Positions 52,289 through 61,168 of a stretch of 64,000 nucleotides of DNA are shown one piece after another (position 1 is the first letter of the stretch; each line of letters opens with the position of its first letter). Both the position numbers and the translations under genes were made by a program. Origin of the DNA: Dinoroseobacter sp049801095 (GTDB lineage Bacteria; Pseudomonadota; Alphaproteobacteria; Rhodobacterales; Rhodobacteraceae); assembly GCF_049801095.1 (NCBI RefSeq), contig NZ_JBNAGH010000001.1, positions 310,001-374,000 of the forward strand, read 5' to 3'. The notes under the pieces are model-generated. The model saw nothing but the letters and a program-made list of their open reading frames with translations. It was not told the origin of the DNA and made no database searches.

Positions 52289-52687
52289 TCACCCCCCGTT
52301 GCGCCGCGCCCGGGTTGAGGCGCGCAACAAGGTGCGAAACCGGGGACATTCCATGTGATCGTCCTCGGGACAGCGCACCACATGGTGCATAAGCCGCGCC
52401 AGATCCTTGAGCCGCACAATCTCCGCCTCCAGGGCCGCAGCTTTGGCCGCGATCTCGTCCCGCGGAAGCTCCAGCGTCGGGTTCAGCCGGAACATCGCGG
52501 CAATCTCGTCGAGGGCAAAGCCCGCCGCCTTGCCCATGGAGATCAGTGCCAGCCGATGCAGCACCTCAGGGTCGTATTGCCGCCGCAACCCGTTCCGCCC
52601 CGTGGCTGAGATCAGCCCGAGTTTCTCGTAGTAGCGCAGCCCCGAAGGCGCGATGCCGCTCCGCTCAGACACCTCGGATATATCCAT
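52289..52687 (-). CDS. MerR-family transcriptional regulator
   Basis: ATG at 52687 gives 132 aa starting MDISEVSERSGIAPSGLRYYEKLGL, the canonical MerR winged helix; the open frame continues upstream only through the antisense of the MFS gene. A coiled-coil dimer helix follows (KAAALEAEIVRLKDLARLM). Two cysteines in VVRCPEDDHMECPRF could sense metal, thiol or oxidant. It is divergent from an MFS exporter, and the intervening promoter has the 19-bp spacer and central dyad of MerR-activated promoters. Confidence 0.88.
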   Translation of the reverse strand: MDISEVSERSGIAPSGLRYYEKLGLISATGRNGLRRQYDPEVLHRLALISMGKAAGFALDEIAAMFRLNPTLELPRDEIAAKAAALEAEIVRLKDLARLMHHVVRCPEDDHMECPRFRTLLRASTRARRNGG

Positions 52688-52699
52688 GCTCAAAAGCCC

Positions 52700-52730
52700 T
52701 TGTCTTGAAGTTGACTTCAAGTTGTAGGCT
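52700..52730 (+). promoter_or_regulatory. MerR-type promoter of the MFS gene
   Basis: -35 TTGTCT (52700-52705), 19-bp spacer and -10 TAGGCT (52725-52730). A perfect 7-4-7 dyad CTTGAAG-TTGA-CTTCAAG (52704-52721) fills the spacer. A long spacer with a central dyad is the hallmark of promoters that MerR proteins twist open. Confidence 0.75.
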
Positions 52731-52763
52731 GTCGGCCCTCGCTCATCAAGAAGGCACGATCCC

Positions 52764-54170
52764 ATGCCCCACGCGCCAAGTTCCACCACCTCCACGACGC
52801 GCCTCCCCGTCTGGCTCCCTCTCATCGGGCCCGGGCTGGCGCTGATCTCCGCCGCCTCGGCCATGAGCCTGACGGCTGTCACCCTGCCCGCGATCGCCGT
52901 CGCGTTTCCCGGCCCCGTGCTCGACCCCAACCTGGTGGTGACGGTTTTCCTCCTCGCGATCACGGCGCTGCTGGTCCCCATGGGCCGGGCGGGCGACATC
53001 TTTGGCGCGCGGCCCGTGCTGGCAACCGGGCTGGCCCTCTTTGCGCTGGGGGCGCTCTGGGCCTCCAGCGCCGGGAGCCTGCCCGCTTTGATCACCGCCC
53101 GGGCGCTGCAAGGGATCGGGGCGTCGGCCATGATCGGCCTGCCTCTGGCGCTCGTCCGCGCCACGGTGCCAGAGGCGCAGATCGGGCGCTGGGTTGGCGC
53201 CATGGGGACGATGTCGGCCATCGGAACCGCCTCCGGGCCTGCGCTTGGCGGGCTGCTGGCGGGCAGCTTTGGATGGCAAGCCGTGTTCCTGATCCAGATC
53301 CCGATGCCCGTTCTGGCCCTCGCGACAACGTTGCTGTTCCTGCCGCGCCCCACCAAGCCGCGACAGCGGATCGGGCTGGACCTGGCCGGTGCAGGATTGC
53401 TGGCGCTTGTGCTGACCGGAGGGGTGCTGCTGGTCTCAGACCTGCCCGGCGGGTTGGCCCCGTGGCACCTGCCCGGGGCGCTTGGGGTCGGACTGGGGCT
53501 CGCGTTATTGCTGCGCCACGAGACACGCGCGCAGGCGCCGCTGATTGACCTCAGGCTGATCCGGGAACGGCTCCTCGCGCTCAGCCTGATCTGCAACGGC
53601 GTGGTCGCGGTGATCATGATGGGGATTCTCGTCGTAGGGCCGTTTTTTCTGATACTGGGGCTAGGGCTCTCCCCCAGCGCCATGGGGCTGTGCATGGCCG
53701 TGGGGCCGGTCACCTCGGCGCTGAGCGGCGCACCCGCCGGAGCACTGACGGAGCGCCTCGGCCCAGCCCGGGCGCTCATTTGGGGCGCCTGTGGTCTCTG
53801 CCTCGGCACATTGGCCATGGCGGGCCTGCCCATGGTGCTCGGTGTCGCGGGCTTTGCGCTGGCCTTTGTCTCGCTCGCGATCGGGTATCAGATCGTGCAG
53901 GCCGCCCTCGCCACGGGGGTCATGACCGCCGCCCGTGCAGAGCATCAGGGAGTAACAGCTGGAGTTTTTACCCTGTCGCGCAATATCGGGTTTGTGCTGG
54001 GGGCAAGCGGAATGTCAGCGCTCTTTGCTGCCACATCTGATCGATTTGCAACGCAGCTGGACTACAGTGGCGCGGCGCACGCGGCCATGGCGATGAGCTT
54101 TTCAATTGCCACCATGCTCGCGCTGTTTGTTCTGCTGATGGCCTGGCGCTTGCGAAAGCCCGTCCATTAA
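52764..54170 (+). CDS. MFS transporter, DHA2-type drug/compound exporter
   Basis: This 468-aa protein has about 14 hydrophobic segments and the MFS motif between helices 2 and 3 (VPMGRAGDIFGARPVL). The segment ALQGIGASAMIGLPLALVRATVP matches the drug:H+ antiporter family. It is divergent from and probably activated by the MerR regulator. It likely exports a toxic compound; the substrate is unknown. Confidence 0.85.
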   Translation: MPHAPSSTTSTTRLPVWLPLIGPGLALISAASAMSLTAVTLPAIAVAFPGPVLDPNLVVTVFLLAITALLVPMGRAGDIFGARPVLATGLALFALGALWASSAGSLPALITARALQGIGASAMIGLPLALVRATVPEAQIGRWVGAMGTMSAIGTASGPALGGLLAGSFGWQAVFLIQIPMPVLALATTLLFLPRPTKPRQRIGLDLAGAGLLALVLTGGVLLVSDLPGGLAPWHLPGALGVGLGLALLLRHETRAQAPLIDLRLIRERLLALSLICNGVVAVIMMGILVVGPFFLILGLGLSPSAMGLCMAVGPVTSALSGAPAGALTERLGPARALIWGACGLCLGTLAMAGLPMVLGVAGFALAFVSLAIGYQIVQAALATGVMTAARAEHQGVTAGVFTLSRNIGFVLGASGMSALFAATSDRFATQLDYSGAAHAAMAMSFSIATMLALFVLLMAWRLRKPVH

Positions 54171-54248
54171 GACCCGCGCCCTAAAGGGAGGGGCCCGCAA
54201 CATCGCACCGGAGATGAGACACCTCCGGCAAGCCTCTGAAAACCAAGG

Positions 54249-54275
54249 CTCCACACCCCAAGGCGGAATGTGGAG
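54249..54275. terminator. Hairpin between convergent genes
   Basis: CTCCACA and TGTGGAG arms (7 bp) with a 13-nt loop lie between the ends of the MFS and VPLPA-CTERM genes. A shared terminator is possible; no T-run is seen. Confidence 0.35.
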
Positions 54276-54293
54276 ATGTCTTCGCCGACGACG

Positions 54294-55451
54294 TCACTGT
54301 TTCCGGCGGCGTGATGCCCCCAGCAGACCCAGCCCGCCCAGAAGGAGCAGCGCAGAGGCCGGCAGCGGCACCGGCGCGACGCTGCTGTAGAACAGCACGG
54401 AACGCGGACGCTGCGGGAGACTTCCCTGCGCGCTGGCCAGAAGGAAGGACTGCGTCTCGCCCGCATCGAGGAAATCCCCGTCCCCGTTCAGATCCGTCAG
54501 CAACAGGATCTCGTCATCATCGTTGAAGTCATTGCTCGGCACCAAGGCGCGTTTACCGTCGACTGCAAAGTCAAAGATCGCGCCATCCACGAAGCCGAGC
54601 GGATCCCAAAGCTCGAACGCCTCGGTGCTCACGTCGATCACCCCGTCCTTGTCGAGATCGGTGTAGCGGATCAGCCCATCGGTGAAGAGGTCCTGGGCAA
54701 AGAGATCCCCGTCCTCAGCCGCCACGGCCAGCGCGAAAGGCGCGTCGCCCGGCGCCACATATTCCACGACTTCCGCCCCGGCGACCAAGCCATCCCCGTT
54801 GGTATCCTCTGCGCGGTAGATCCGCGGGATGCCCCCGGCCGTGTCGGTGATGAAGGCCGCGTCCCCGTCAAAGGCGATCTCGAAGGGCGATGAAGATGCG
54901 TCCAGCGCGCCGAGATCGAGCCAGACCGAGCTCTCCCCCGCGTCATTGGCATCGCCATCGCCGTTCAGGTCCTCGGTCCGGTAGACCACATCGCCCGCCG
55001 GGTTACCCACGGTATCGGCCTCGACGATATAGACCGCGCCATCGCCTCCCACGGCGACCCCATTGGCCGTTTGCAGGGCGAACCCATTCGCATTGTCCGC
55101 GGAAAACCAGACCGAGGCCTCGCCCGCATCCTGGGCCGTGTCGTTCCCGTTCAGATCGCGCAGGCGGTAAACCGTGTCCGTGGCGCCATCGCCCACATAG
55201 ACATCGCCCGCCTCAGACTGGGTGAGCTGAAACACATTGCCCGTGGGCGATGCGAGACCGCTGGCGTTGTTGGCGTCGAAAAAGACTTTGGTTTCGCCCG
55301 CGTCATTGGCGTCCCCATCGCCATTCAGATCAGCGGCATAGACCACCTGATCCGTGGTCTGGTCGGAAAAGAGAGCCTGGGTGGTGGCCGCGGCGGCCGG
55401 TGCCGTCAGCGCAGTCGTGGCGAAGAAGATCGCAAAGAGGGAACGTCCCAT
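54294..55451 (-). CDS. VPLPA-CTERM sorting-domain surface protein with Ca-binding-like repeats
   Basis: ATG at 55451 (385 aa) is chosen for its GGAGGC site and its signal peptide (GRSLFAIFFATTALTAPAAAA). The body has at least four copies of an acidic DLNGDGDANDAGE-like repeat resembling EF-hand/dockerin loops, spaced by blocks that may form a beta-propeller. The C-terminus is a classic sorting tag: VPLPASALLLLGGLGLLGASRRRKQ. Such proteins are processed by an exosortase and linked to exopolysaccharide production. The exosortase is not in this window. The exact role is unknown. Confidence 0.85.
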   Translation of the reverse strand: MGRSLFAIFFATTALTAPAAAATTQALFSDQTTDQVVYAADLNGDGDANDAGETKVFFDANNASGLASPTGNVFQLTQSEAGDVYVGDGATDTVYRLRDLNGNDTAQDAGEASVWFSADNANGFALQTANGVAVGGDGAVYIVEADTVGNPAGDVVYRTEDLNGDGDANDAGESSVWLDLGALDASSSPFEIAFDGDAAFITDTAGGIPRIYRAEDTNGDGLVAGAEVVEYVAPGDAPFALAVAAEDGDLFAQDLFTDGLIRYTDLDKDGVIDVSTEAFELWDPLGFVDGAIFDFAVDGKRALVPSNDFNDDDEILLLTDLNGDGDFLDAGETQSFLLASAQGSLPQRPRSVLFYSSVAPVPLPASALLLLGGLGLLGASRRRKQ

Positions 55452-55513
55452 CAGAGAGCCTCCGTTGAGTGTGAACATGTCGATTTTTCGGGAGGCTGGC
55501 TGCTGCTAGCGCG

Positions 55514-55529
55514 GCAGGGTTAACCCTGC
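55514..55529. promoter_or_regulatory. Perfect 16-bp palindrome upstream of the VPLPA-CTERM gene
   Basis: GCAGGGTTAACCCTGC is self-complementary and sits 63-78 bp upstream of the VPLPA-CTERM start, a fitting place for an operator. It could alternatively take part in terminating the upstream lacI-type gene. Confidence 0.45.
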
Positions 55530-55612
55530 TTCAGGGGTCGCGTCAACGGGGGATGCGATGGGTTTTGGCTCTGCGGCGTTGCGTCCCAAGACCTTGGGCC
55601 CGTGCCCTTGCG

Positions 55613-56644
55613 TCAGCCCTGCTCGGGGTCGGAGGCCGTGCGCGGGGGCACGGTCGTGCCGCGCACCACCAGCCGCGCGGGCACAAGCGACATGGCGGCG
55701 GGCATGTCCGGTTCCTTGATGCGATCGACGACCACCCGCGCCAGCTTGCGGCCCAGATCATAGGGCGAGATCGCCATGGTCGTCAGGGGCGGCGTCGCAA
55801 TCGCCGCGTCCTGAATGTCATCGAAGCCCACGATCGAGACATCCTTGCCGGGCTCCAGACCCATGCGGATCAGCGCCAGCGACGCGCCAATCGCCACCAT
55901 GTCCCCGTTGCAGACAATCGCGGTGATCTCCGGATGAGCGGCACGCAGGTCGATCATCGCCTGCATGCCCGAAGGTTTGTCATCCTCGGAATCCCAGACG
56001 ATCGGCGCCCCCAGCCCACGCTCGGCCAGCACCCGCGTATACCCCTCGATCCGCTCGTTGCGCACTTCGACCCGGGCCGTACCTCCGAGAAAGGCGATAT
56101 GGCGATGGCCGATATCGGCCAGATGCTCGGTCGCCGTGGCGGTGGCGGCGGCGTTCTGGATCCCCACATGGTCGATGCTGTCCACATGGGCGCGACGCAG
56201 GAACGTCACCGTCGGCAGGGAATGGGTCGCCAGCAGCTCATAGGTCGTGCGGGGCGTGTCCTGCGCGGGCACCCAGAGGAGCCCGGCGCGGGAGCTGCGG
56301 ATGAACGCTTCGAGCTGCTGTCGCTGACGCACCGCGTCGTCGCGCGCATCCAGCACCGAGAGCAGATAGCCCTCACTCTCCAACAGATCACTGGCGCCGC
56401 TGATCACCTCTGCATTGAACGGGTTGGCGATCTGATGGATGGCAAAGCCGATCTCGCGGCTCTCGCCCGAGCGCATGGAGGCCGCCCGCCCGTCCGGCAC
56501 GTAATTCAACCGTTTGGCGGTTTGCAGCACCCGCTTGCGGGTCTTCTCCGAGATCCGCCCGGTGCCGCGCATCACCTGGCTTGCGGTCGCAACGGAGACG
56601 CCCGCCTCCTTCGCCACGGTTTCAAGCTTCGGCTTCACAGACAT
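55613..56644 (-). CDS. LacI-family transcriptional regulator
   Basis: This 343-aa protein has an N-terminal LacI helix-turn-helix (LETVAKEAGVSVATASQVMRGTGRIS), a hinge helix near 50-60 and a periplasmic-binding-like sugar domain (IVCNGDMVAIGASLALIRMG, SIVGFDDIQDA). It is divergent from the ABC importer genes with a 362-bp region between that has a perfect LacI-type palindrome. It is expected to repress the importer-hydrolase operon until its sugar inducer is present. Confidence 0.92.
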   Translation of the reverse strand: MSVKPKLETVAKEAGVSVATASQVMRGTGRISEKTRKRVLQTAKRLNYVPDGRAASMRSGESREIGFAIHQIANPFNAEVISGASDLLESEGYLLSVLDARDDAVRQRQQLEAFIRSSRAGLLWVPAQDTPRTTYELLATHSLPTVTFLRRAHVDSIDHVGIQNAAATATATEHLADIGHRHIAFLGGTARVEVRNERIEGYTRVLAERGLGAPIVWDSEDDKPSGMQAMIDLRAAHPEITAIVCNGDMVAIGASLALIRMGLEPGKDVSIVGFDDIQDAAIATPPLTTMAISPYDLGRKLARVVVDRIKEPDMPAAMSLVPARLVVRGTTVPPRTASDPEQG

Positions 56645-56783
56645 GATCGCGGATCTTCCTCCCTTCGGATCGCCAACTGCGCACAGAAGTATAGGCGCAT
56701 CCGTTCATCGCATATATCAGATACATCGTTTTATCACATCTCATTTGTGAATTTCTTGTTTTATGCAGCTATAACAGCGGCAA

Positions 56784-56797
56784 ATGAAACCTTTCAT
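56784..56797. promoter_or_regulatory. Dyad ATGAAA-CC-TTTCAT
   Basis: Perfect 6-2-6 inverted repeat between lacI and the importer genes, about 40 bp from the main palindrome. It may be a second operator or serve the lacI promoter. Confidence 0.35.
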
Positions 56798-56836
56798 GAA
56801 GCCTTCGCATCTTGCACAGATTTTTTCTTGACGTGA

Positions 56837-56852
56837 GGTATAACGTTATACC
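56837..56852. promoter_or_regulatory. LacI-family operator GGTATAACGTTATACC
   Basis: Perfect 16-bp palindrome with the CG centre typical of LacI-family sites, 4 bp downstream of a TTGACG -35-like element. It is the best candidate operator for the adjacent LacI regulator. Confidence 0.75.
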
Positions 56853-57006
56853 AACCTAAGGCAGGATTCTGTACCAGCCCTTTCCCAAGGATCGGGACGG
56901 TTCGGAAACGACAAAGGTATCGCGTCGGGATGCAGACTTGCCCGACGAGATGCCGGAGAGAGGCGGCATGTGCCGTCGCTCGGAGGGTTCAACTTGGGAG
57001 GAGACT

Positions 57007-58272
57007 ATGACCCTTAAGTTCCAATTCGCAGGCGCCGTCTCGGGCCTCGCGCTGCTTGTCGCCGCGACCGCGGCACAGGCAGAGGTTCTGTTTTGGTCCA
57101 CGCAGGCCAAGCCGGTCGAAGAAGCGCAGGCCGTGCGCGAGCAGGTTCTGGATGGTGCGGGCGAGGTTGACTACCAGCCGAACGACGCAGGCCCCTGGCT
57201 GACCCGTCTGAACGCTGAGCTCAAGGCCGGGTCCGGCTCCATCGGCCTGCTCGGTGCGCTGCATGGCGATTTCTCGGCCATGAGCACCGATGATCTGGTG
57301 GATCTGGACGAGCTGGGCCTGGGCGCCCAGAGCGACACGTTCAACAACCTCGCGCAGCTTGGCACCGACGCCAAGCAATACATCCCGTGGATGCAGGCCA
57401 GCTACATCATGGCGGCCAATACCAAGGCGCTGGAGCACCTGCCCGAGGGTGCCGATATCAACACGCTGACCTATGACCAGCTCATCGCCTGGGCGACCAA
57501 CGTCAAAGAGGCGACGGGCTCGGCCAAATTCGGCTTCCCGGCAGGTCCCAAAGGCCTGAAGCACCGCTTCTTCCAGGGTTACCTGTACCCGTCCTACACC
57601 GATGGTGTGGTGCGGACTTTCGCTTCGGACAAGGCCGTGACGGCCTGGGAAAAGATGAAAGAGCTCTGGGCCGTGACCAACCCGGGGTCCACCAACTTCT
57701 CCTTTCTGCAGGAGCAGCTCCTGAACGAAGATGTCTGGATCGCCTTCGACCACACCTCGCGTCTGGCCGCAGCCTTCAACGAGCGTCCGGATGACTTCGT
57801 GGCCTTCCCGGCCCCGGCAGGTCCCGAGGGCCGTGGCTTCATGCCTGTGATCGCCGGGATCGCCATTCCGCGCACCGCGCCGGACATGGAGGCGTCCAAG
57901 GCGCTGATCGCCCATCTGATGAACCCCGAGACGCAGGTGGCGACCCTGCGCGCGACCAACTTCTTCCCGGTCGTTGATGTGGCGCTGCCCGATGATCTGC
58001 CGCCTTCGGTGAAGGCCGCTGGCAACGCGGTTGCGATCATGAGCGCCTCGCCCGATGCGAACCCGGGCCTGCTGCCCGCCGGTCTCGGCAACAAGGGTGG
58101 CGACTTCAACCGGGTCTTCGTGGACACGTTTGAACGTATCGTGCTGGCCGGTCAGCCCATCGAGCGCGTGCTCGACGACCAGAAGAAGACCCTGGTCCGG
58201 ATCATGAATGAAACCGGCGCGCCCTGCTGGGCCCCGGATGCGCCCTCCGAAGGCGCCTGCCCGGTCGAGTGA
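57007..58272 (+). CDS. Sugar-type ABC transporter substrate-binding protein
   Basis: ATG at 57007 (421 aa) follows GGGAGGAG and starts a signal peptide (FAGAVSGLALLVAATAAQA). The fold is the type II extracellular solute-binding family 1, typical for oligosaccharides and glycosides (VLFWSTQAKPVEEAQ, FMPVIAGIAIPRTAPDMEASKALIAHLMNPE). It is the first gene of the importer operon. The downstream hydrolase suggests mannosylglycerate or glucosylglycerate as ligand. Confidence 0.88.
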   Translation: MTLKFQFAGAVSGLALLVAATAAQAEVLFWSTQAKPVEEAQAVREQVLDGAGEVDYQPNDAGPWLTRLNAELKAGSGSIGLLGALHGDFSAMSTDDLVDLDELGLGAQSDTFNNLAQLGTDAKQYIPWMQASYIMAANTKALEHLPEGADINTLTYDQLIAWATNVKEATGSAKFGFPAGPKGLKHRFFQGYLYPSYTDGVVRTFASDKAVTAWEKMKELWAVTNPGSTNFSFLQEQLLNEDVWIAFDHTSRLAAAFNERPDDFVAFPAPAGPEGRGFMPVIAGIAIPRTAPDMEASKALIAHLMNPETQVATLRATNFFPVVDVALPDDLPPSVKAAGNAVAIMSASPDANPGLLPAGLGNKGGDFNRVFVDTFERIVLAGQPIERVLDDQKKTLVRIMNETGAPCWAPDAPSEGACPVE

Positions 58273-58283
58273 TCCTCCCGCCT

Positions 58284-58343
58284 GGGCGCTGGCACGCCAG
58301 CGCCCTCGCACCGCAGTTCGGATCGCGCACCGGTCCGAACTGC
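58284..58343 (+). other. Two strong intercistronic stem-loops
   Basis: GGGCGCTGGC-AC-GCCAGCGCCC (58284-58305) and GCAGTTCGGA-N11-TCCGAACTGC (58313-58343) are both perfect 10-bp stems in the 121-bp gap between the binding-protein and permease genes. They probably raise binding-protein levels relative to the permeases by mRNA protection or partial termination. Confidence 0.6.
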
Positions 58344-58393
58344 CCAATGTCTTAATGAAATCGCACGCTTAGGCGTAAACCGGGGGGCGGCAT

Positions 58394-59239
58394 ATGAACC
58401 CGCGACTACTACCCTATTTCCTGATCTTGCCGGTCACGCTGTTTCTTTGTCTGTTCTTTATCTACCCGTTCGTGCTGGTGGCACAGCAGGCGTTCAGCAA
58501 CGGGTCCGGCTTTACCATGGACAACTTCCGGGACGTGACCACGCACTGGAAATTCCCGATCTCGCTCAAAAACACCTTCCTGCTGGCCCTGGCCGTTGTG
58601 CCCGTGCAGTTGGCCCTGTCGCTTCTGATGGCGACCATGGTCACGAAGATGAAGAAGGGGCGGGACCTGATCCTTTATATCTGGACGATCCCGCTGGGGA
58701 TCTCGGATCTCGCCGCCGGCATCATCTGGCTCGCGATCTTCGAGCAGTCCGGCTTCCTCAACTCGATGATGGGCGGGCTCGGCCTGATCGACAGCCCGAC
58801 GAACTTCCTGAGCTACACCAGCCCGGTCATGGTCTTTGTGGCCATCATGCTCGCCGAGATCTGGCGCGCGACGGCCATCATGCTCGTGATCCTCGTGGCA
58901 GGCATCGGCCTGATCCCCAAGGAATACTACGAGGCTGGAGAGGTCTTTGGCGCCACGCCCTGGCAGCGCTTCCTGAAGATCACCCTGCCCATGCTGCGGC
59001 CCTCGCTGCAGACGGCGCTGGTCCTGCGCGTGATCCTCGCCTTTGAGGTCTTCGCGGTTGTCCAGGCCCTTGGCGGGACACTCTTCCCCGTGCTCATGGG
59101 CGAGACCTATGCCTATCAGTTCGAGCTGCTCAATGGCGGCGCGGCGGCGGCCATCGCGTTGATCATCCTCGTGATCTCCATCGCCTTCACCCTCATCATC
59201 ATGCGTGCGCTGCGCGTTCCGAAAGGAGCCACGATATGA
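58394..59239 (+). CDS. ABC transporter permease, MalF-type
   Basis: This 281-aa protein has six predicted helices. The EAA loop is visible as EYYEAGEVFGATPWQRFLKITLPMLRPSL, which contacts the ATPase. It overlaps the next permease by 4 bp. It is part of a four-component carbohydrate importer. Confidence 0.9.
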   Translation: MNPRLLPYFLILPVTLFLCLFFIYPFVLVAQQAFSNGSGFTMDNFRDVTTHWKFPISLKNTFLLALAVVPVQLALSLLMATMVTKMKKGRDLILYIWTIPLGISDLAAGIIWLAIFEQSGFLNSMMGGLGLIDSPTNFLSYTSPVMVFVAIMLAEIWRATAIMLVILVAGIGLIPKEYYEAGEVFGATPWQRFLKITLPMLRPSLQTALVLRVILAFEVFAVVQALGGTLFPVLMGETYAYQFELLNGGAAAAIALIILVISIAFTLIIMRALRVPKGATI

Positions 59240-60081
59240 CCGCTGCAACCACAGATGTCGTCGAAAAGGCGGCAGATTCCAGGAAAGCGGGACGCTATGT
59301 CTATATCACGGCTGTGGTCCTGCTCTGCGCCTGGGTGCTTGTTCCGCTCTATTTCCTGCTGATCAACACCCTGAGTTCACCGGAAGCGGTGAACTCCTAC
59401 CCGAAGGCCTTCGTGCCCGAGTTCGACCTGAGCAGCCTGACCTTCTTTGCCAATTTCGAAGGCATCCTGACGGCGCTCAAGAACTCGATCCTGGTGGCGG
59501 CCATGACCATGGTCATGTCCATCGTCATCGGGGCACCGGCGGGCTACGCGCTCTCGCGGTTCGAGTTTCGCGGCAAGGAGCTCTTTCGGCTCCTGATCCT
59601 GCTGACCCGGGCCTTTCCCCTGCCCCTTTTGGCCCTGCCCCTTGCGGTGATGTTCATCCGCACTGGGATTGACGACACGGTATTCGGGCTCGCGCTCGTG
59701 CATACCACGCTCGCCATTCCCTTTGCGGTCCTGATCACCTTCTCGCTCTTCTCGGGGATCCCGATCGAGCTGGAAGAGGCCGCATGGACCCTGGGGTGCA
59801 ACCGCTTGACGGCCTTCCAGAAGGTCATCCTGCCCCTGGTTCTGCCGGGTATCACGGCCTCGGCGATCTTCGCCTTCGTGATCTCCTGGAACGAGGTCTT
59901 CGCCGCCGCGGTGCTGACCATCGAGAACCGAACGCTCACCGCGTTCCTTCTGCAGAACCTCGACACCTCGCCTCTGCACCTGAAATTCGCAGGCGGCTTC
60001 ATTCTCGTCGTGCCGGCGCTGATCTTCATCTTCGCCGTGCGGAAATACCTCTTCGCGATGTGGGGCATCGCCAACCGCTAA
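59236..60081 (+). CDS. ABC transporter permease, MalG-type
   Basis: This 281-aa protein has six predicted helices and an EAA loop (IELEEAAWTLGCNRLTAFQKVILPLVLPGI). It has a long N-terminal hydrophilic stretch before the first helix. It forms the channel with the preceding permease; the ATPase gene follows after 32 bp. Confidence 0.9.
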   Translation: MTAATTDVVEKAADSRKAGRYVYITAVVLLCAWVLVPLYFLLINTLSSPEAVNSYPKAFVPEFDLSSLTFFANFEGILTALKNSILVAAMTMVMSIVIGAPAGYALSRFEFRGKELFRLLILLTRAFPLPLLALPLAVMFIRTGIDDTVFGLALVHTTLAIPFAVLITFSLFSGIPIELEEAAWTLGCNRLTAFQKVILPLVLPGITASAIFAFVISWNEVFAAAVLTIENRTLTAFLLQNLDTSPLHLKFAGGFILVVPALIFIFAVRKYLFAMWGIANR

Positions 60082-60113
60082 GGCGCGGTTGTCAGATCAA
60101 GGAGCCTAGAGAC

Positions 60114-61157
60114 ATGGCTGTTATCGAAATCAAGAACGTCGCGAAACGCTTTGGGGATTACCAGGCGCTGCACGACATCAACCTCACCATCGAAGACCAG
60201 GAGTTCATGGTCCTGCTCGGAGCCTCGGGCTGCGGCAAGTCCACCCTCCTGCGGATCATCTGCGGGCTGGAGACGGCTTCGGAAGGGGAGATCTGGATCG
60301 GAGGGCGCCGGGTCGATCACCTGGCGCCGAAGGATCGCGGGATCTCCATGGTGTTCCAGAACTACGCGGTCTTCCCGCACCTGACCGTGTTCGAAAATAT
60401 CGGCTTCGGTCTGCGGATGCAGAAGATGGACGATGCGGAAGTCACCCGCCGGGTGGAACGTACCGCCGGTCTGATGCATATCGACCAGCTGCTCAGCCGC
60501 TATTCCGGCGAGCTGTCCGGCGGTCAGCGCCAGCGTGTGGCGGTGGCCCGCGCTCTGGCAATGGAGCCGGATGTGATCCTGATGGATGAGCCGCTCTCGA
60601 ACCTCGATGCGCTGTTGCGGATGGAGATGCGGGCCGAGCTCAAAGGCGTGCTCGCCGAGAGCAACACGACCGCGATCTACGTGACCCACGACCAGGTCGA
60701 AGCCATGTCCATGGCCGACCGGATCAGCGTCATGCATCAGGGGCGGATCGTGCAGGCGGCCTCGCCCATCGAGGTCTATCGCAACCCGGCGGCGGAGTTT
60801 GTCGCGGGCTTCATCGGCAACCCGCCCATGAACTTCCTCGCGGCGACGCCGCAGGGGGGCGGCAAGTTCTCGGTGGCCGGGCATTCCTTCGATGGGCCCA
60901 CGGCGGCGAATGCAAACCTGCAATTCGCGATCCGTCCCGAGGACATGAAGTTGTCGGAGGATGGTCTGGCTGCGGTCGCCAAGGTGGTGGAGCCCTTGGG
61001 CGCGCATCTGCTGGTGACCTGCGATCTGGACGGGAACCTTTTCCGCGCGATCCTCGATAGCGAGATGAAGGTCAAGCCGGGCGAGACCCTGAAGCTTGCG
61101 CCCATGCCCGACCGCATCCGCTGGTTCGATCCTGAAACCACCCTGGCCGTGGCCTGA
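60114..61157 (+). CDS. ABC transporter ATPase, MalK/UgpC-type
   Basis: ATG at 60114 (AAGGAG upstream) gives 347 aa; the open frame upstream overlaps the permease and is not real. Walker A is GASGCGKST (36-44), the signature is LSGGQRQRVAVARAL, Walker B is VILMDEPLSNLDA, and a C-terminal TOBE-like regulatory domain includes FAIRPEDMKL. It powers the importer. Confidence 0.93.
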   Translation: MAVIEIKNVAKRFGDYQALHDINLTIEDQEFMVLLGASGCGKSTLLRIICGLETASEGEIWIGGRRVDHLAPKDRGISMVFQNYAVFPHLTVFENIGFGLRMQKMDDAEVTRRVERTAGLMHIDQLLSRYSGELSGGQRQRVAVARALAMEPDVILMDEPLSNLDALLRMEMRAELKGVLAESNTTAIYVTHDQVEAMSMADRISVMHQGRIVQAASPIEVYRNPAAEFVAGFIGNPPMNFLAATPQGGGKFSVAGHSFDGPTAANANLQFAIRPEDMKLSEDGLAAVAKVVEPLGAHLLVTCDLDGNLFRAILDSEMKVKPGETLKLAPMPDRIRWFDPETTLAVA

Positions 61158-61168
61158 AAAGACGAACC

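Larger units (their letters stand above)
56645..57006. promoter_or_regulatory. Divergent lacI / ABC importer control region
   Basis: This 362-bp stretch without genes is A/T-rich at 56690-56850. It holds the dyads ATGAAA-CC-TTTCAT at 56784-56797 and the 16-bp palindrome at 56837-56852, with TTGACG at 56828-56833 as a possible -35 for the importer operon. Confidence 0.6.

Noticed and set aside
51989..52700. Mobile-element insertion at the tRNA-Arg gene
   Set aside because: No integrase, no repeated tRNA 3' end and no transposase were found nearby.
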